Assembly: GCF_958295425.1 (NCBI RefSeq)
Contig: NC_081137.1
Span: 5,288,238 to 5,352,237, forward strand
Length of the DNA: 64,000 nucleotides
Origin: Solea solea
Lineage: Eukaryota > Chordata > Actinopteri > Pleuronectiformes > Soleidae
Direction of reading: 5' to 3'
The notes below the pieces were generated by a model that saw only the letters and a list, made by a program, of their open reading frames with translations, was not told where the DNA came from and ran no database searches. Every line of letters begins with the position of its first letter. Positions within the stretch are counted from its first letter, which is position 1. A program made the translations under genes and the position numbers. Shown piece by piece: positions 27,101 through 36,900 of this stretch.

Positions 27101-30100
27101 GACAAACGTTCTTCAATATTTCATCATTCTGACGTTTTTTTGAAGTCATGGGTTCTATTATTGAAAGACTTCCAAATTGTGTGAAAAAGCAAACAGAGAC
27201 AAATAGCTCACATGGTTCAGACGTCGACTGGCATTGCAATGGTCATGGGTTCCAATCTTACATGAAGTCATTGTTTAAGTCGAAATTTACCTCATCACTG
27301 TAGTGCATGTTTTGAACGGACTGGGGAAGAGTCGAGGGTGAACCACACCTATCACCCTATGACAGCTGAGCTTGGCACAGCACCCCCCCCCCGCAACCCT
27401 CCAGTGTAGGACAGAGCGGTAGATGATTGATGGACTGTGGGAGGAAGCCAGAGAAACGGGAGAAAAGCCACGCACACATGGGGAGAACATGAAAAACTCC
27501 AGAAAGATACTCGTTCCAAATGGGTCTTGAACCCTGAAAGTCTTGTTTCAAAGGCAAGAGCACTAACCACTACACCAAACACGTTGTCCGTTTTTGGGGA
27601 CAAACGTTCTTCAATATTTCATCATTCTGACGTTTTTTTGAAGTCATGGGTTCTATTATTGAAAGACTTCCAAATTGTGTGAAAAAGCAAACAGAGACAA
27701 ATAGCTCACATGGTTCAGACGTCGACTGGCATTGCAATGGTCATGGGTTCGAATCTTACATGAAGTCATTGTTTAAGTCGAAATTTACCTCATCACTGTA
27801 GTGCATGTTTTGAACGGACTGGGGAAGAGTCGAGGGTGAACCACACCTATCACCCTATGACAGCTGAGCTTGGCACAGCACCCCCCCCCCCCGCAACCCT
27901 CCAGTGTAGGACAGAGCGGTAGATGATTGATGGACTGTGGGAGGAAGCCAGAGAAACGGGAGAAAAGCCACGCACACATGGGGAGAACATGAAAAACTCC
28001 AGAAAGATACTCGTTCCAAATGGGTCTTGAACCCTGAAAGTCTTGTTTCAAAGGCAAGAGCACTAACCACTACACCAAACACGTTGTCCGTTTTTGGGGA
28101 CAAACGTTCTTCAATATTTCATCATTCTGACGTTTTTTTGAAGTCATGGGTTCTATTATTGAAAGACTTCCAAATTGTGTGAAAAAGCAAACAGAGACAA
28201 ATAGCTCACATGGTTCAGACGTCGACTGGCATTGCGATGGTCATGGGTTCGAATCTTGCATGAAGTCATTGTTTAAGTCGAAATTTACCTCATCACTGTA
28301 GTGCATGTTTTGAACGGACTGGGGAAGAGTCGAGGGTGAACCACACCTATCACCCTATGACAGCTGAGCTTGGCACAGCACCCCCCCCCCGCAACCCTCC
28401 AGTGTAGGACAGAGCGGTAGATGATTGATGGACTGTGGGAGGAAGCCAGAGAAACCAGAGAAAAGCCACAGACACACGGGGAGAACATGAAAAACTCCAG
28501 AAAGATACTTGTTCCAAATGGGTCTTGAACCCTGAAAGTCTTGTTTCAAAGGCAAGAGCACTAACCACTACACCAACCACGTTGTCCATTTTTGGGGACA
28601 AACGTTCTTCAATATTTCATCATTCTGACATTTTTTTGAAGTCATGGGTTCTATTATTGAAAGACTTCCAAATTGTGTGAAAAAGCAAACAGAGACAAAT
28701 AGCTCACATGGTTCAGACGTCGACTGGCATTGCAATGGTCATGGGTTCGAATCTTGCATGAAGTCATTGTTTAAGTCGAAATTTACCTCATCACTGTAGT
28801 GCATGTTTTGAACGGACTGGGGAAGAGTCGAGGGTGAACGACGCCTATCACCCTGTGACAGCTGAGCTTGGCTCAGCACCCCCCCGCAACCCTCCAGTGT
28901 AGGACAAAGCGGTAGATGATTGATGGACTGTGGGAGGAAGCCAGAGAAACCAGAGAAAAGCCACAGACACACGGGGAGAACATGAAAAACTCCAGAAAGA
29001 TACTTGTTCCAAATGGGTCTTGAACCCTGAAAGTCTTGTTTCAAAGGCAAGAGCACTAACCACTACACCAACCACATTGTCCATTTTCAGGGACAAACGT
29101 TGTTCAATATTTCATCAGTCTGATGTTTTTTTGAAGTCATGGGTTCTATTATTGAAAGACTTCCAAATTGTGCAAAAATGCATGCAAAGACAAGTAGCTC
29201 ACACGGTTCAGACGTGGACTGGCATTCCTATGGTCAGGGGTTCGAATCTTACATGAAGTCAATGTTTAAGCGGAAATTTACCTCATCACTGTACTGCATG
29301 TTTTGAATGGACTGGCGAACAGTGCAGGGTGAACCACGCCTACCACCCTATGACAGCTGAGCTTGGCACAGCACCCGCCGCAACCCTCCAGTGTAGGACA
29401 AAGCGGTAGATGATTGATGGACTGTGGGAGGAAACGGGAGAAAAGCCACGCTCACACAGGGAGAACATGAAAAACTCCAGAAAGATACTTGTTCCAAATG
29501 GGTCTTGAACCCTGAAAGCCTTGTTTCAAAGGCAAGAGCACTAACCACTACACCAATCACATTGTCCATTTTCGGGGACAAGCGCTCTGAAATATTTCAT
29601 CAGTCTGATGTTTTTTTTTAAGTCATGGGTTCTATTATTGAAAGACTTCCAAAGGTTGGCACACACCATGGGAGGACAAATAGCTCACAAGGTTAAGAGA
29701 AAGACTGGAGTTCCTCAGGTCAGGGGTTCGAAACTTGGATGAAGTGAATTTTTAGGCACGCTATTCAACGCAGAGAGTAAATAAGTCTGAGAAAACATAA
29801 GGATGAGCGTGGACAGTTAGCTCAACTGGTTAGAGAGCTGCCTTTCAGTCCTGACGTTGAGAGTTCAATTCCTTTATACTTGAACGTTTAAGGTTCCACA
29901 GCCAAAGTGAAGACTCAAAAACGCCCGGAGCTCCTTCCCGAACCTCCAAAGGGTTCGTGGCGTGTTGGGTTGGTTCGCAACCGCGAGGAGGTTGTGCCAG
30001 TCCGGCTGTGGCTGGTTCAAATCCAGCATGCTCCGAACACTTGGCCCCGGCGCCGGGGCCGAACTGGGGCCGGGGCTGGGCTGTGCTCCCCCGGCTCCCC

Positions 30101-33100
30101 ACACTGATAACAACAGGGGGTTATACCATTTTATTACACATTTTTGGCCAACGAAATTCCCAAAAAAAAGGCCATAAAAACACAAAAAAATTTGACAGGG
30201 GTCCACTCTCTGGACTGTTGACCACACAGTCGGGGTACCGGTGTCCAGTAACTGATGCTTAAAAATGATCAGCACATCAATTAGACTTCTGTGTCATTAA
30301 TGTGTGCACATCATATTTACATTGTTAACAGGTGAAAACTAGGGAGCGCTCAAAGTTACAAAATTCAATCAATAAATACACCATTCAATAATTACACCAT
30401 GTGCCATTCATTCATTCATATTGGAATTAAATACATAAATGTCTTATTAAATGTGACATTCATTCATTCAAATACCAATTCATTTGATGTAAAAAAACAA
30501 CATATAGAATGACTTGACTTTTGAATGAATGATGTCATGGTCCTGTGTTGCAGTGCATCATGAATTGATTTAACGTGTCAAAGTCACCCATCAGCATCAA
30601 ATCAACTGATGATGCACTGCAACACAGGACCATGAAATCATTCATTCAACAGTCAAGTCATTCTATATGTTGTTTTTTACATCAAATGAATTGGTATTTG
30701 AATGAATGAATGAATGTCACATTTAACAAGATGTGTATGTATTTCATTCCAATTTGAATGAACGAATGAATGGCACATTGTAGTCATTATTGAATGGTGT
30801 ATTTATTGATAGAATTTTGTGACTTTGAGTGGTCCCCAGTTTTCACCTGTTAACAATGTAAAAATGATGTGCACACATTAAACAGAGGCTCTGTTGACAA
30901 GTGCTGTTAACATCGTCCGTGTGAGGTGATGAAATGACAGGTGAAAGAGTCATGGTTTGTTCCATAACAATGTTTTGAACTGATGTTATAAATAAACGTC
31001 AAACTTTTTTGTGGATTAGCATTACAAATAAACAAAATAAATGAACCTTTCAGTCCACTAGATGGTGCCAAGTGGTCACTTTCACTGGCACTGTTGTGTC
31101 AGTGCATCACAATGTATGATTTTGCAAGTATCGCAATAAATCATATGATGTCTCTGATGATTTAAAAAAAATATATATATAAAGTAGGGATGCAACGATT
31201 ACAGCATTATTAAACGATTACTAAATGAATTGTTAAATACTTTAATAATGGATTAATTGTTTGTTTTTTATTATAAATGTTGAACATTTTCCGGTTTCAT
31301 TGTTCCTTGTAACAAAGAAAGAATTAAAACTGAATAATTTTTGGTTGGTGGATAAAAAAAGACATTTGAGAATCATCATTTGACGTGATATTAGCAATAG
31401 CAGTAGCAGGTGTAATCTGAACAACTGTGATCGGATGACTCGGATCAGATGTTAACAGCAGGTGTGAACAGAGCATCAACAGAACATCTAATAAATGTGT
31501 GGATCATTTTTAAGCATCAGTTACCACACATTTGTCCGCGCTGCTCCTCGTCCTCGTCCTTGTCCTCCTCCTCCTCCTCCAGATCAGCCAGGTCCTCCTG
31601 CACCTGCTGCAAACAATGCTGTAGATGAGTTACACTGTAAATGACTTTAAAAATCCTAAAAACATTTCTAAAATCTCAACATTTAAGGATTCTGATGTAT
31701 TTAGTGACAGCACTGCTGAAAGCCTCTTTTTACTCTTCACTGTAAAGTCATGGCTTGGGTTTTTTTCTCTTATTGCCCTAAATTCTGATGATAATGACCT
31801 CCTTCAACGATGCTTGAAAACACATGAACTGTGTCTTTAACTGCAGCTGTTTGTAGGTGTTCAGTCATGGGACATGATGAGACGAAGTAGTATCCCGTTT
31901 AGAGTGTCCAAATGTGGTCATTGCAGTAAATGAGTGAAGAAATGCGAGTAAAATACATTAACAGGTTTTTATTGTCAACTATATATTGGTCCATATCAAC
32001 ACGGACACTTTTATTTTGAAATTCTAAACCACTGCTCCTGAACAGTTTTTTTTTTTTAGATATTCTAGATACTAGATACACATTCTTAACAGTTTTAATG
32101 GTCTATTGACATTTTTTGTTGAGGACATTGACATTTTTGACAGTTTATAATTGGACAGTTTACTAAATAATCTCGTTTTTGACAGTATGAAGGCAGTTGT
32201 TGACATCATACTGTATAATAACATATTTGACACTTAGTCTGGTTTTTTTTTTTAAAACAGTTGCATATTAAACACACAAGTACATGTATCTACGGTGATC
32301 GTGTGTTTGCTGCGGAGCAGTGACGTCACATTAGCAGCAGTAGCAGGTGTAATCGGAACACCGGTGATCGGATCACTCAGGTCGGATGTTAACAGCAGGT
32401 GTGAACAGAGCGTCAACAGAACGTCTAAGAAATGTGTGGATCATTTTTAAACAGCACTTACCATACGCTAGTCCTCGCTGCTCCTGCTCGCTCCGCGTGC
32501 GTGGAAGGTCCGAGTGGCAAACAGGAAGTGGATGATTCCAATTAGATTTACCGAGAGGGGAGGGCGCGGACCGCACTCAGACAGGAGGAGTCCACTTTTC
32601 CTCGTTGTGTTTTGTGTTTTGTGATTTGCAGTTGTGTTTAATTTGCATTTGTGTTTTGTTTGTTATTTGTTGGTGTTTTCTTCCTATTTGTGGTGGTGAT
32701 TTGCACTTCAGGGCCACTGTATAAATGTCTACGTGGAACACTCCATAACGAATAAAAATATGTAATTAAAACTAGTAATAAATACATGGCAAAACCAACC
32801 GATAGTGAATACAGTAAGCTGAAAAATGTAATGACGTTTTAAATTTGCTTAATAAGTTACAAAAAATTACACAATGTTGCTGTCACAGAACTCTGGGATT
32901 TTATATATTAGTGCCCAAGAAAATTATGACAACATTAAGTACTTTTATGATGATTAAAAAAAACCCAATTCCATTTAATATTAACCATGAATAGGATTTT
33001 TTGGTCTCAATGCTATGCTTGGTATTTTGGTTTTAATGTCAAAGTTCAATTTATGGTTAATATAATAATCAGAAAATAAGACAGGCCAGAAAACCTGCAG

Positions 33101-33672
33101 ACTCTGACATGATCATATTATTAGGAACAATAACAACGTGTTAAGCGTAGTTTTGTAACGCCAGATTCTTTCACTCAACCTGTATATTTATATATATCTA
33201 TATATATCACGTTCACTGTTCACTAAATGAAGTTGTTTGCAGTAATTGTAGAGACTGAATTTATATCTTACTCCTAATGGGAAACTGTTGTTGTTACAAT
33301 TAAGTGATGTTTTCCTGTTGCATTTGACAGTTGGACACGAAATAATGTAGCAACCTATGTGTCCAATATTTGACTAATGTTCTGTCCTTTACTCTCTCAA
33401 GCCTTAAGGCCGGTTGTGCTCATTAAACACACTGTTTAAGGCATTTTGTCACAGCAACTTCAAACATGCAGATGTGGGTATGTTTTGATGCAAACACTCG
33501 TCTTTTTTGTCTGTTTCAGGTGTTTGACAGCACCGGCTCCTTCTTATCCTACATCAACACGTCAGCGGACCCTCTGTACGGCCCACAGGGCCTCGCCCTC
33601 ACCTCGGACGGACACGTGGCCGTCGCCGACTCCGGCAATCACTGCTTTAAGGTTTACAGATATCTGCAGTAG
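13600..33672 (+). CDS. trim3: TRIM3, TRIM-NHL family E3 ubiquitin-protein ligase (complete, 15 coding exons)
   Basis: Coding exons read from splice sites and phase: 13600-13733, 16425-16554, 17157-17267, 17432-17583, 18090-18270, 18390-18491, 18636-18734, 19389-19541, 19734-20112, 21032-21135, 21226-21393, 22412-22580, 23741-23811, 23935-24075, 33520-33672. They join in frame to 748 residues, ending TAG; my recollection of mammalian TRIM3 is about the same length. Order: C3HC4 RING (C23, C26, C38, H40, C43, C46, C60, C63), B-box (C119 to H150), coiled coil (~155-305), filamin-type Ig repeat (~318-420), six NHL repeats (~473-748) ending in YRYLQ. Identity is TRIM3 rather than the paralogue TRIM2, from wording such as [20 protein letters not shown] and [22 protein letters not shown]3 is known as a brain-enriched, vesicle- and motor-associated ubiquitin ligase; nothing here tests that. 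Which teleost copy (a or b) this is cannot be told from the sequence. Confidence 0.95.
15500..15850 (-). repeat. dispersed repeat, copy 2 (inverted partner of 690-915)
   Basis: The reverse complement matches copy 1 block by block (tggtacatgaacaccagatt, gaacagtataaaacc, aattaccgtaataaccacg, gcaccttctcagctttc). It lies in the trim3 intron between the first two coding exons. It also carries a short internal inverted pair around ttaccgtaattac / ttacggtaatt. Confidence 0.6.
16425..18734 (+). CDS. trim3: trim3 exons for RING end, B-box and coiled coil
   Basis: This span holds six exons: 16425-16554, 17157-17267, 17432-17583, 18090-18270, 18390-18491 and 18636-18734. The first completes the RING ([15 protein letters not shown]), the second and third encode the B-box ([25 protein letters not shown]), and the rest encode a heptad-like helical region ([20 protein letters not shown] onward) that forms the antiparallel dimer in TRIM proteins. 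All junctions are GT-AG and phases close exactly. The acceptor at 17156 has a weak pyrimidine tract (gttcccgtccag). Confidence 0.93.
16797..17005 (-). mobile_element. tRNA-derived SINE
   Basis: On the minus strand it starts ggtagctcagtggtaggg (A-box-like), followed by tgggttcaatttctg (B-box-like) and a tRNA-unrelated body, ending in agactagaaaagctttatata-like sequence. It shares head and tail with the copy at 42246-42430. It lies in a trim3 intron, next to the exon at 17157. Confidence 0.8.
19389..20112 (+). CDS. trim3: trim3 exons for filamin-type Ig repeat and linker
   Basis: Exons 19389-19541 and 19734-20112 encode [10 protein letters not shown] through [17 protein letters not shown], then the [10 protein letters not shown] and GSPFRLRAV strands of the filamin/ABP280 repeat. 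A basic linker follows ([22 protein letters not shown]) leading into the NHL propeller. The filamin repeat in TRIM2/3 contributes to substrate and partner binding. A (TG)n tract with the acceptor at its end immediately precedes 19389. Confidence 0.93.
21032..24075 (+). CDS. trim3: trim3 exons for NHL repeats 1-5
   Basis: Exons 21032-21135, 21226-21393, 22412-22580, 23741-23811 and 23935-24075 encode the first five beta-propeller blades. Each blade carries the NHL pattern of a turn (Gx[33 protein letters not shown]), then an asparagine- or histidine-rich stretch, then V-x-V/I-F. Exon 22412-22580 ends in GCA G and exon 23741 begins GT CCT, a phase-1 junction that the microexon at 23135 can enter in frame. 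Confidence 0.94.
23135..23176 (+). CDS. trim3: candidate trim3 cassette microexon (42 nt, 14 residues)
   Basis: A long uninterrupted pyrimidine-rich tract (about 23055-23130) ends in gattCAG, followed by 42 nt and the strong donor GTAAGT. The length is divisible by three and the phase matches the flanking exons. Inclusion changes QFA-G-PHF into [21 protein letters not shown], with no stop. The insertion falls at the loop entering NHL repeat 4. Splice-site strength and frame are seen directly; actual use of the exon is inferred. Microexons of this kind in vertebrates are often neural-specific. Confidence 0.7.
24192..24440 (+). mobile_element. Tc1-like transposon terminal repeat fragment
   Basis: The motif acttttgtttttgctcccat, then catgagctgaactcaaagat, gtgttagtgagcactt, gtggcatatcaagatgctga and ccttaggctggccacaat are the familiar terminal inverted repeat of a teleost Tc1-like element. 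No transposase frame follows, so this is a solo end. It lies in the trim3 last intron. Confidence 0.75.
24650..24815. mobile_element. short fold-back element (hAT-type MITE)
   Basis: The arms ctggtcctgggcagccactgtcctgca and acatgcaggacagtggct pair in inverted orientation, with inner ccaacacacctgatt / caggtgtgttcat. This is the common fish repeat with a tcctgcatgttttagatg arm. It has no coding content. Confidence 0.65.
25147..25240 (+). mobile_element. Tc1-like terminal repeat fragment, second copy
   Basis: It repeats the first part of the 24192 fragment (cacttttgttttactccc, catgagctgaaatcaaagat, acattttctatgtacacaaaa) in the same orientation, about 950 bp away. Because both are direct rather than inverted, they are not the two ends of one element. 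Confidence 0.7.
25600..29760. repeat. tandem array of ~498-bp units (8 full plus a partial)
   Basis: The landmark caatatttcatca-ttctga recurs near 25606, 26106, 26605, 27103, 27601, 28101, 28599, 29094 and 29579, a spacing of 485-500 bp. The middle units (about 26.6-28.3 kb) are almost identical, differing chiefly in the length of a C run (8-14). The edge units are clearly diverged, as expected when unequal crossing-over keeps the centre homogeneous. Each unit contains a plus-strand tRNA-like segment (agctcacatggttcaga, gggttcgaatctt) and a minus-strand SINE-like segment headed by a second tRNA-like sequence. The open frames repeated in every unit are by-products and not genes. Confidence 0.95.
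29800..30110 (+). repeat. tRNA-like segments flanking the array
   Basis: Two more tRNA-like pieces follow the array: gttagctcaactggttagag with gagttcaattcc (29825-29872), and a GC-rich one with a near-perfect B box, tggttcaaatccagc (about 30008-30028). The second is followed by an imperfect G+C-rich run (ccccggcgccggggc). They look like SINE heads rather than functional tRNA genes, since no full cloverleaf is evident. Confidence 0.5.
30297..30881. mobile_element. 585-bp near-perfect palindrome (fold-back element) ending in TTAA
   Basis: The left end, ttaatgtgtgcacatcat, is the inverse of the right end, atgatgtgcacacattaa. The arms stay paired to the centre, where catggtcctgtgttgcagtg faces cactgcaacacaggaccatg around a loop of about 26 bp (30572-30597). 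Mismatches are few. TTAA at both ends would suit a TTAA-specific (piggyBac-type) target, but the class is not proven. It has no coding capacity and lies in the trim3 last intron. Confidence 0.9.
31183..31385 (+). mobile_element. degraded hAT-like fold-back element
   Basis: It begins agggatgcaacgattacagca and contains the family body (aacaaagaaagaattaaaactgaa, gacatttgagaatcatcattt). It is more diverged than the copies at 8.2 and 62.5 kb and lies in the trim3 last intron. Confidence 0.5.
31390..31606 (-). other. duplicated segment with exon-like signals, copy A
   Basis: It shares a block of about 150 bp with 32325-32500 (gttaacagcaggtgtgaacagag, gtgtggatcattttta). On the minus strand, an 82-nt stretch at 31606-31525 is bounded by tttgcAG and GTaact and reads as an open acidic peptide ([20 protein letters not shown]). 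It may be a captured exon or chance, and lies antisense in the trim3 last intron. Confidence 0.35.
32325..32600 (-). other. duplicated segment with donor-like site, copy B; GC-rich flank
   Basis: It matches copy A at 31390-31525. On the minus strand, gcgtATG is followed by a strong donor, GTAAGT, at 32461. Upstream of it (32470-32600) the DNA is GC-rich with CpGs, unlike the surrounding AT-rich intron, so an antisense promoter with a first exon is possible. Confidence 0.35.
33520..33672 (+). CDS. trim3: trim3 last coding exon (NHL repeat 6)
   Basis: The acceptor (ctgtttcAG) is followed by [20 protein letters not shown] and the last blade, then KVYRYLQ and TAG at 33670-33672. It lies 9.4 kb from the preceding exon; that intron carries most of the repeats in the window. 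The C-terminus has the form expected for TRIM2/TRIM3 proteins. Confidence 0.95.
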   Translation: MFDSTGSFLSYINTSADPLYGPQGLALTSDGHVAVADSGNHCFKVYRYLQ

Positions 33673-35286
33673 AGCCAAAAGGGGAAGACATCGCTGAACA
33701 CCAACCCGTGTCCGGACGACGTAATGTCACGCAGAGCTGCAATTTCACACATTCATTGTCTGTGCATACTGAATACAACATGTCATATTCAGAGCTGAAT
33801 TCAAAGAAATATAAGAAAAATAATCTTAATGAGAAAAAAAACCCCAAAGACACAAGCCAGCTGTGCCAAAATTCATAAGCAAACAACCTGTAATTTGATA
33901 TTTTCCAATCCAATCCCTCAGATTAGATTATCAGTGAAACTGTCGTGCTGTTAACCAAACGACAAATGCCAATCAAAAGAGTCTCACAGTCAAACGTTTT
34001 GTTGATACACAGCAGCCAAACCAGCAACTTACAATCAATGAGCCAAAGACGCAGAAGAAAAACTCAAGATTTGTCATATTAATTTGATGTCATCTTAATT
34101 ATGCGCCAGAGCTGAAACATCGTGATTTTGAGGTTTCACACAGTTAAATAACAGCCCTTTTTGTTTGTGTGTCAGTTCTGTGTGAAGCACTGGAGTCCTT
34201 TCTGGGACTTGAGACTGCACAGTGAATCACGAAATGACTCAAAACTGCAAATATGCACACTGAAAGTGCGACAAAGCTGCATAATGATGACATTCTGCAG
34301 TGCTCCGGGAATTAGTGGCCCTAAAAATGATTTTCGGATGATTTATAGTAATATAATCATCAAAGTCATCACGGTGATGTCCACTTCTTCTAAGCTCGCC
34401 TCTCTCTCTCTCTTCTATTAACCAAAACAGACTCCTTATCATACGATAATCCAGTTCCTGCACTTTCACATCAACACCCTAATATAGTTGTACATATGCA
34501 TATAATATTAAAATGTGTATATACCGATTTGATGTCCATGTTATTCCACTATCTATAGCCTCCGTATTCCAACACTTAACGAATCAAAGGTTTCAACACT
34601 GGAGTGTAAACTAATACAGTCGAGCGTCATGCCACGTACAATAGCCAACAAACATCAATGGAACAATGTTGTATGCACATTACTTGCTGTATATTTTTTT
34701 TTTCTCTCTCTCAAAAGGATTTAATTTATTTTTGATTTTCTTTTCTACATAATTTGTTCTACAAATTATTTTTCTAATTGGTGCATTTTGAACTTGTCTC
34801 CTCTTTGCCAAACACCTTTTGTACATATATGCCTTGTAACTTGAAGCCCATGTCGTTACATTAGTACTTTTGCTGTTGCACATAACACAAATATTATAAG
34901 AGTTCTATAGTTTGCAAGAGTAATATATGCCCGTGTATAGTTATCATTAATCATAATCAGAAAAGTGCTCCGTAAAATTACACAATCGTATTCTTGCTGT
35001 TGCCGAAAAGCAAATTATCATGACTTCTCATTCATTTGCTTCGTAATTCTGTGTTTTTTGGCCGTTTCTTGTGTGGCTTCAAGAGAAAACCAACACCAGC
35101 TTTACGATGAAACTGTCTCCCTTATTAGTGATCTGATATTTTGCTTTTCCTTTACTTTTGACCACCATCTCACGCCTGTGTTGAAATTAAAAGGAAGCAC
35201 ATTTAAATTCAATAGCCATCATGGGGTGAACTACAAAGAAGTAAGCACTACGTAATCATGGCAAAGGTATGATTGTAAATATTAAA
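33673..35286 (+). other. trim3: probable trim3 3' untranslated region
   Basis: No coding potential was found after the stop. The stretch is moderately AT-rich, without recognisable repeats, as expected for a long neuronal 3'UTR. An ATTAAA hexamer at 35281-35286, followed by an A-run and a T/G-containing stretch, is a possible polyadenylation signal; another ATTAAA lies near 35185. The end is uncertain and could overlap the 3'UTR of the convergent TRIM gene. Confidence 0.4.
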
Positions 35287-36900
35287 AGAAAAAAAATTGT
35301 CCTCTGGTCTCTTTTCACAAGCTTTACACCAGAGTATGAGAAGAACAAGTCCATTGCTTACATATACATTTTTGAAGGGGTTTAATTTCATAAATTCAAA
35401 GATGAATTTAAAAAAGAAAAATCTCATTGGAGGCGAATAATTCACCTTCATGTCGTCTCTTGTGAAGTGATGTTAAAAGACACGGAGCCAAGTGAATTGT
35501 AAACACCATGATAAAGATATTTAAGAATTTCATCCTCTTTTAATCTCATTCTGAAACGGAGGAAAAAACCCAGAATACATCAAATACTGCAGGTGAAAAG
35601 GCCACACACAGGAATCACAATGATCATTTTTGTCACACCTATCAAGACATCACAAAAAGTAGCCAAGTACATACCAGTATGTGAAATAACATTGAAAAAA
35701 AGAGCCTGCTGGGCCAGAGCTCATTTTTCCACAGATAATGATGTGAAATGATTCTACTATGCTCCTCAAATTAATTTAAAAAAGCAAAAAAAGAAAAATT
35801 CACTGTACAGGATGGCACTGGTGCTGAAACACCCCACCGTCTAAAAGTGTGGGGAACTGTACAAGCAAAAATAAAAATCCATAAAGATTCTATTCAGGAA
35901 AACGTGTAAATTATACATTCAAGAAAGAAAATATAACATTCATAAAATTGTCCAAATAACATTTTTTTTTAACATTGAACTCAAAATACCTGCATTCAAG
36001 TCATCAAAAATGATAAAAAATAAATAAAAAAAACAAACTGGACTGAGTTGGATAATAAACCAACTCTGGCCCGAGAAGCAGAAGCATTTTGTAATGGAAA
36101 ATGAGGAAAACGCTGTTGAAACAATAAACTTATAATTATATTTTCATTCCTTACTGCACTGGAATGACTCTCACAGTAAAACATCAAGGAGCATGTGGCG
36201 GAAACATTTTCCATCGGGGCGGTTTTAAAAAACGGTTGGCTTTGTCCTTCATTTGCTTATTTTTGAAAATGTTTCAAGATTCAAACTGAACGAAAAATCT
36301 CAAAACGTTGCTTCATATACCATCACATGTGCTCACAAAAATAAGCGGGAGAGAAATTTACAAAGGGATTCTCAACAACCAAAAAATATTTACAGTATTT
36401 AAAACAATCTAAGATTAAGCGGATTGTAAAAAGAGGATAAAATTATCTGTACTGATGATAAAATCCAAATAAAAAAAAAAAAAAACACAACCTGAGCCAT
36501 TAGGTTTCTGGAAGTTAAATAATTGAGAGCGGAAATATCTGTACAAGCTCGCCAATTTAAGTCACATCGCTATCAGCACCAATTCTTCAGTCTAAGCATT
36601 AATGAGGGGGAATCTTAGCCATCAGCATGTACCAATAACATATGTCCTTGGGGTTCCACCTACATGGCAGGAGTACCCACCTTACCAGGACAAACAACAC
36701 TGCAACATACTGTAGCATAGCATGTGGGGCATCAGTATTCCCAGCAGACACAGTGACGCAGAGCAAAGCACCTCTCCAAACCCCAAGGGGCATGAGGCTA
36801 CAGTGGGTGTCTAAACCCTTGCCAACAGTAAATCAGTAACCACTGGCATCCATGACTCCACTCTTAAATAATGTGACCCCCCCATCACAGCAGCTGTGTC

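Noticed and set aside
26293..29581. A repeated open frame (67-105 codons) in each array unit on both strands, which looks like a small gene family
   Set aside because: The frames recur only because the 498-bp unit is tandemly copied. They have no domain, no splice logic and no start context, and they run through tRNA-like and SINE-like sequence.
25600..29760. Regularly spaced repeats considered as a CRISPR-like array
   Set aside because: The unit is ~498 bp with no short repeats separated by unique spacers, and the genome is eukaryotic.
29820..30030. Functional tRNA genes
   Set aside because: Although the B-box matches are good, no complete set of acceptor, D and anticodon stems can be folded by eye. 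They sit beside SINE-like repeats, so SINE heads are the better reading.
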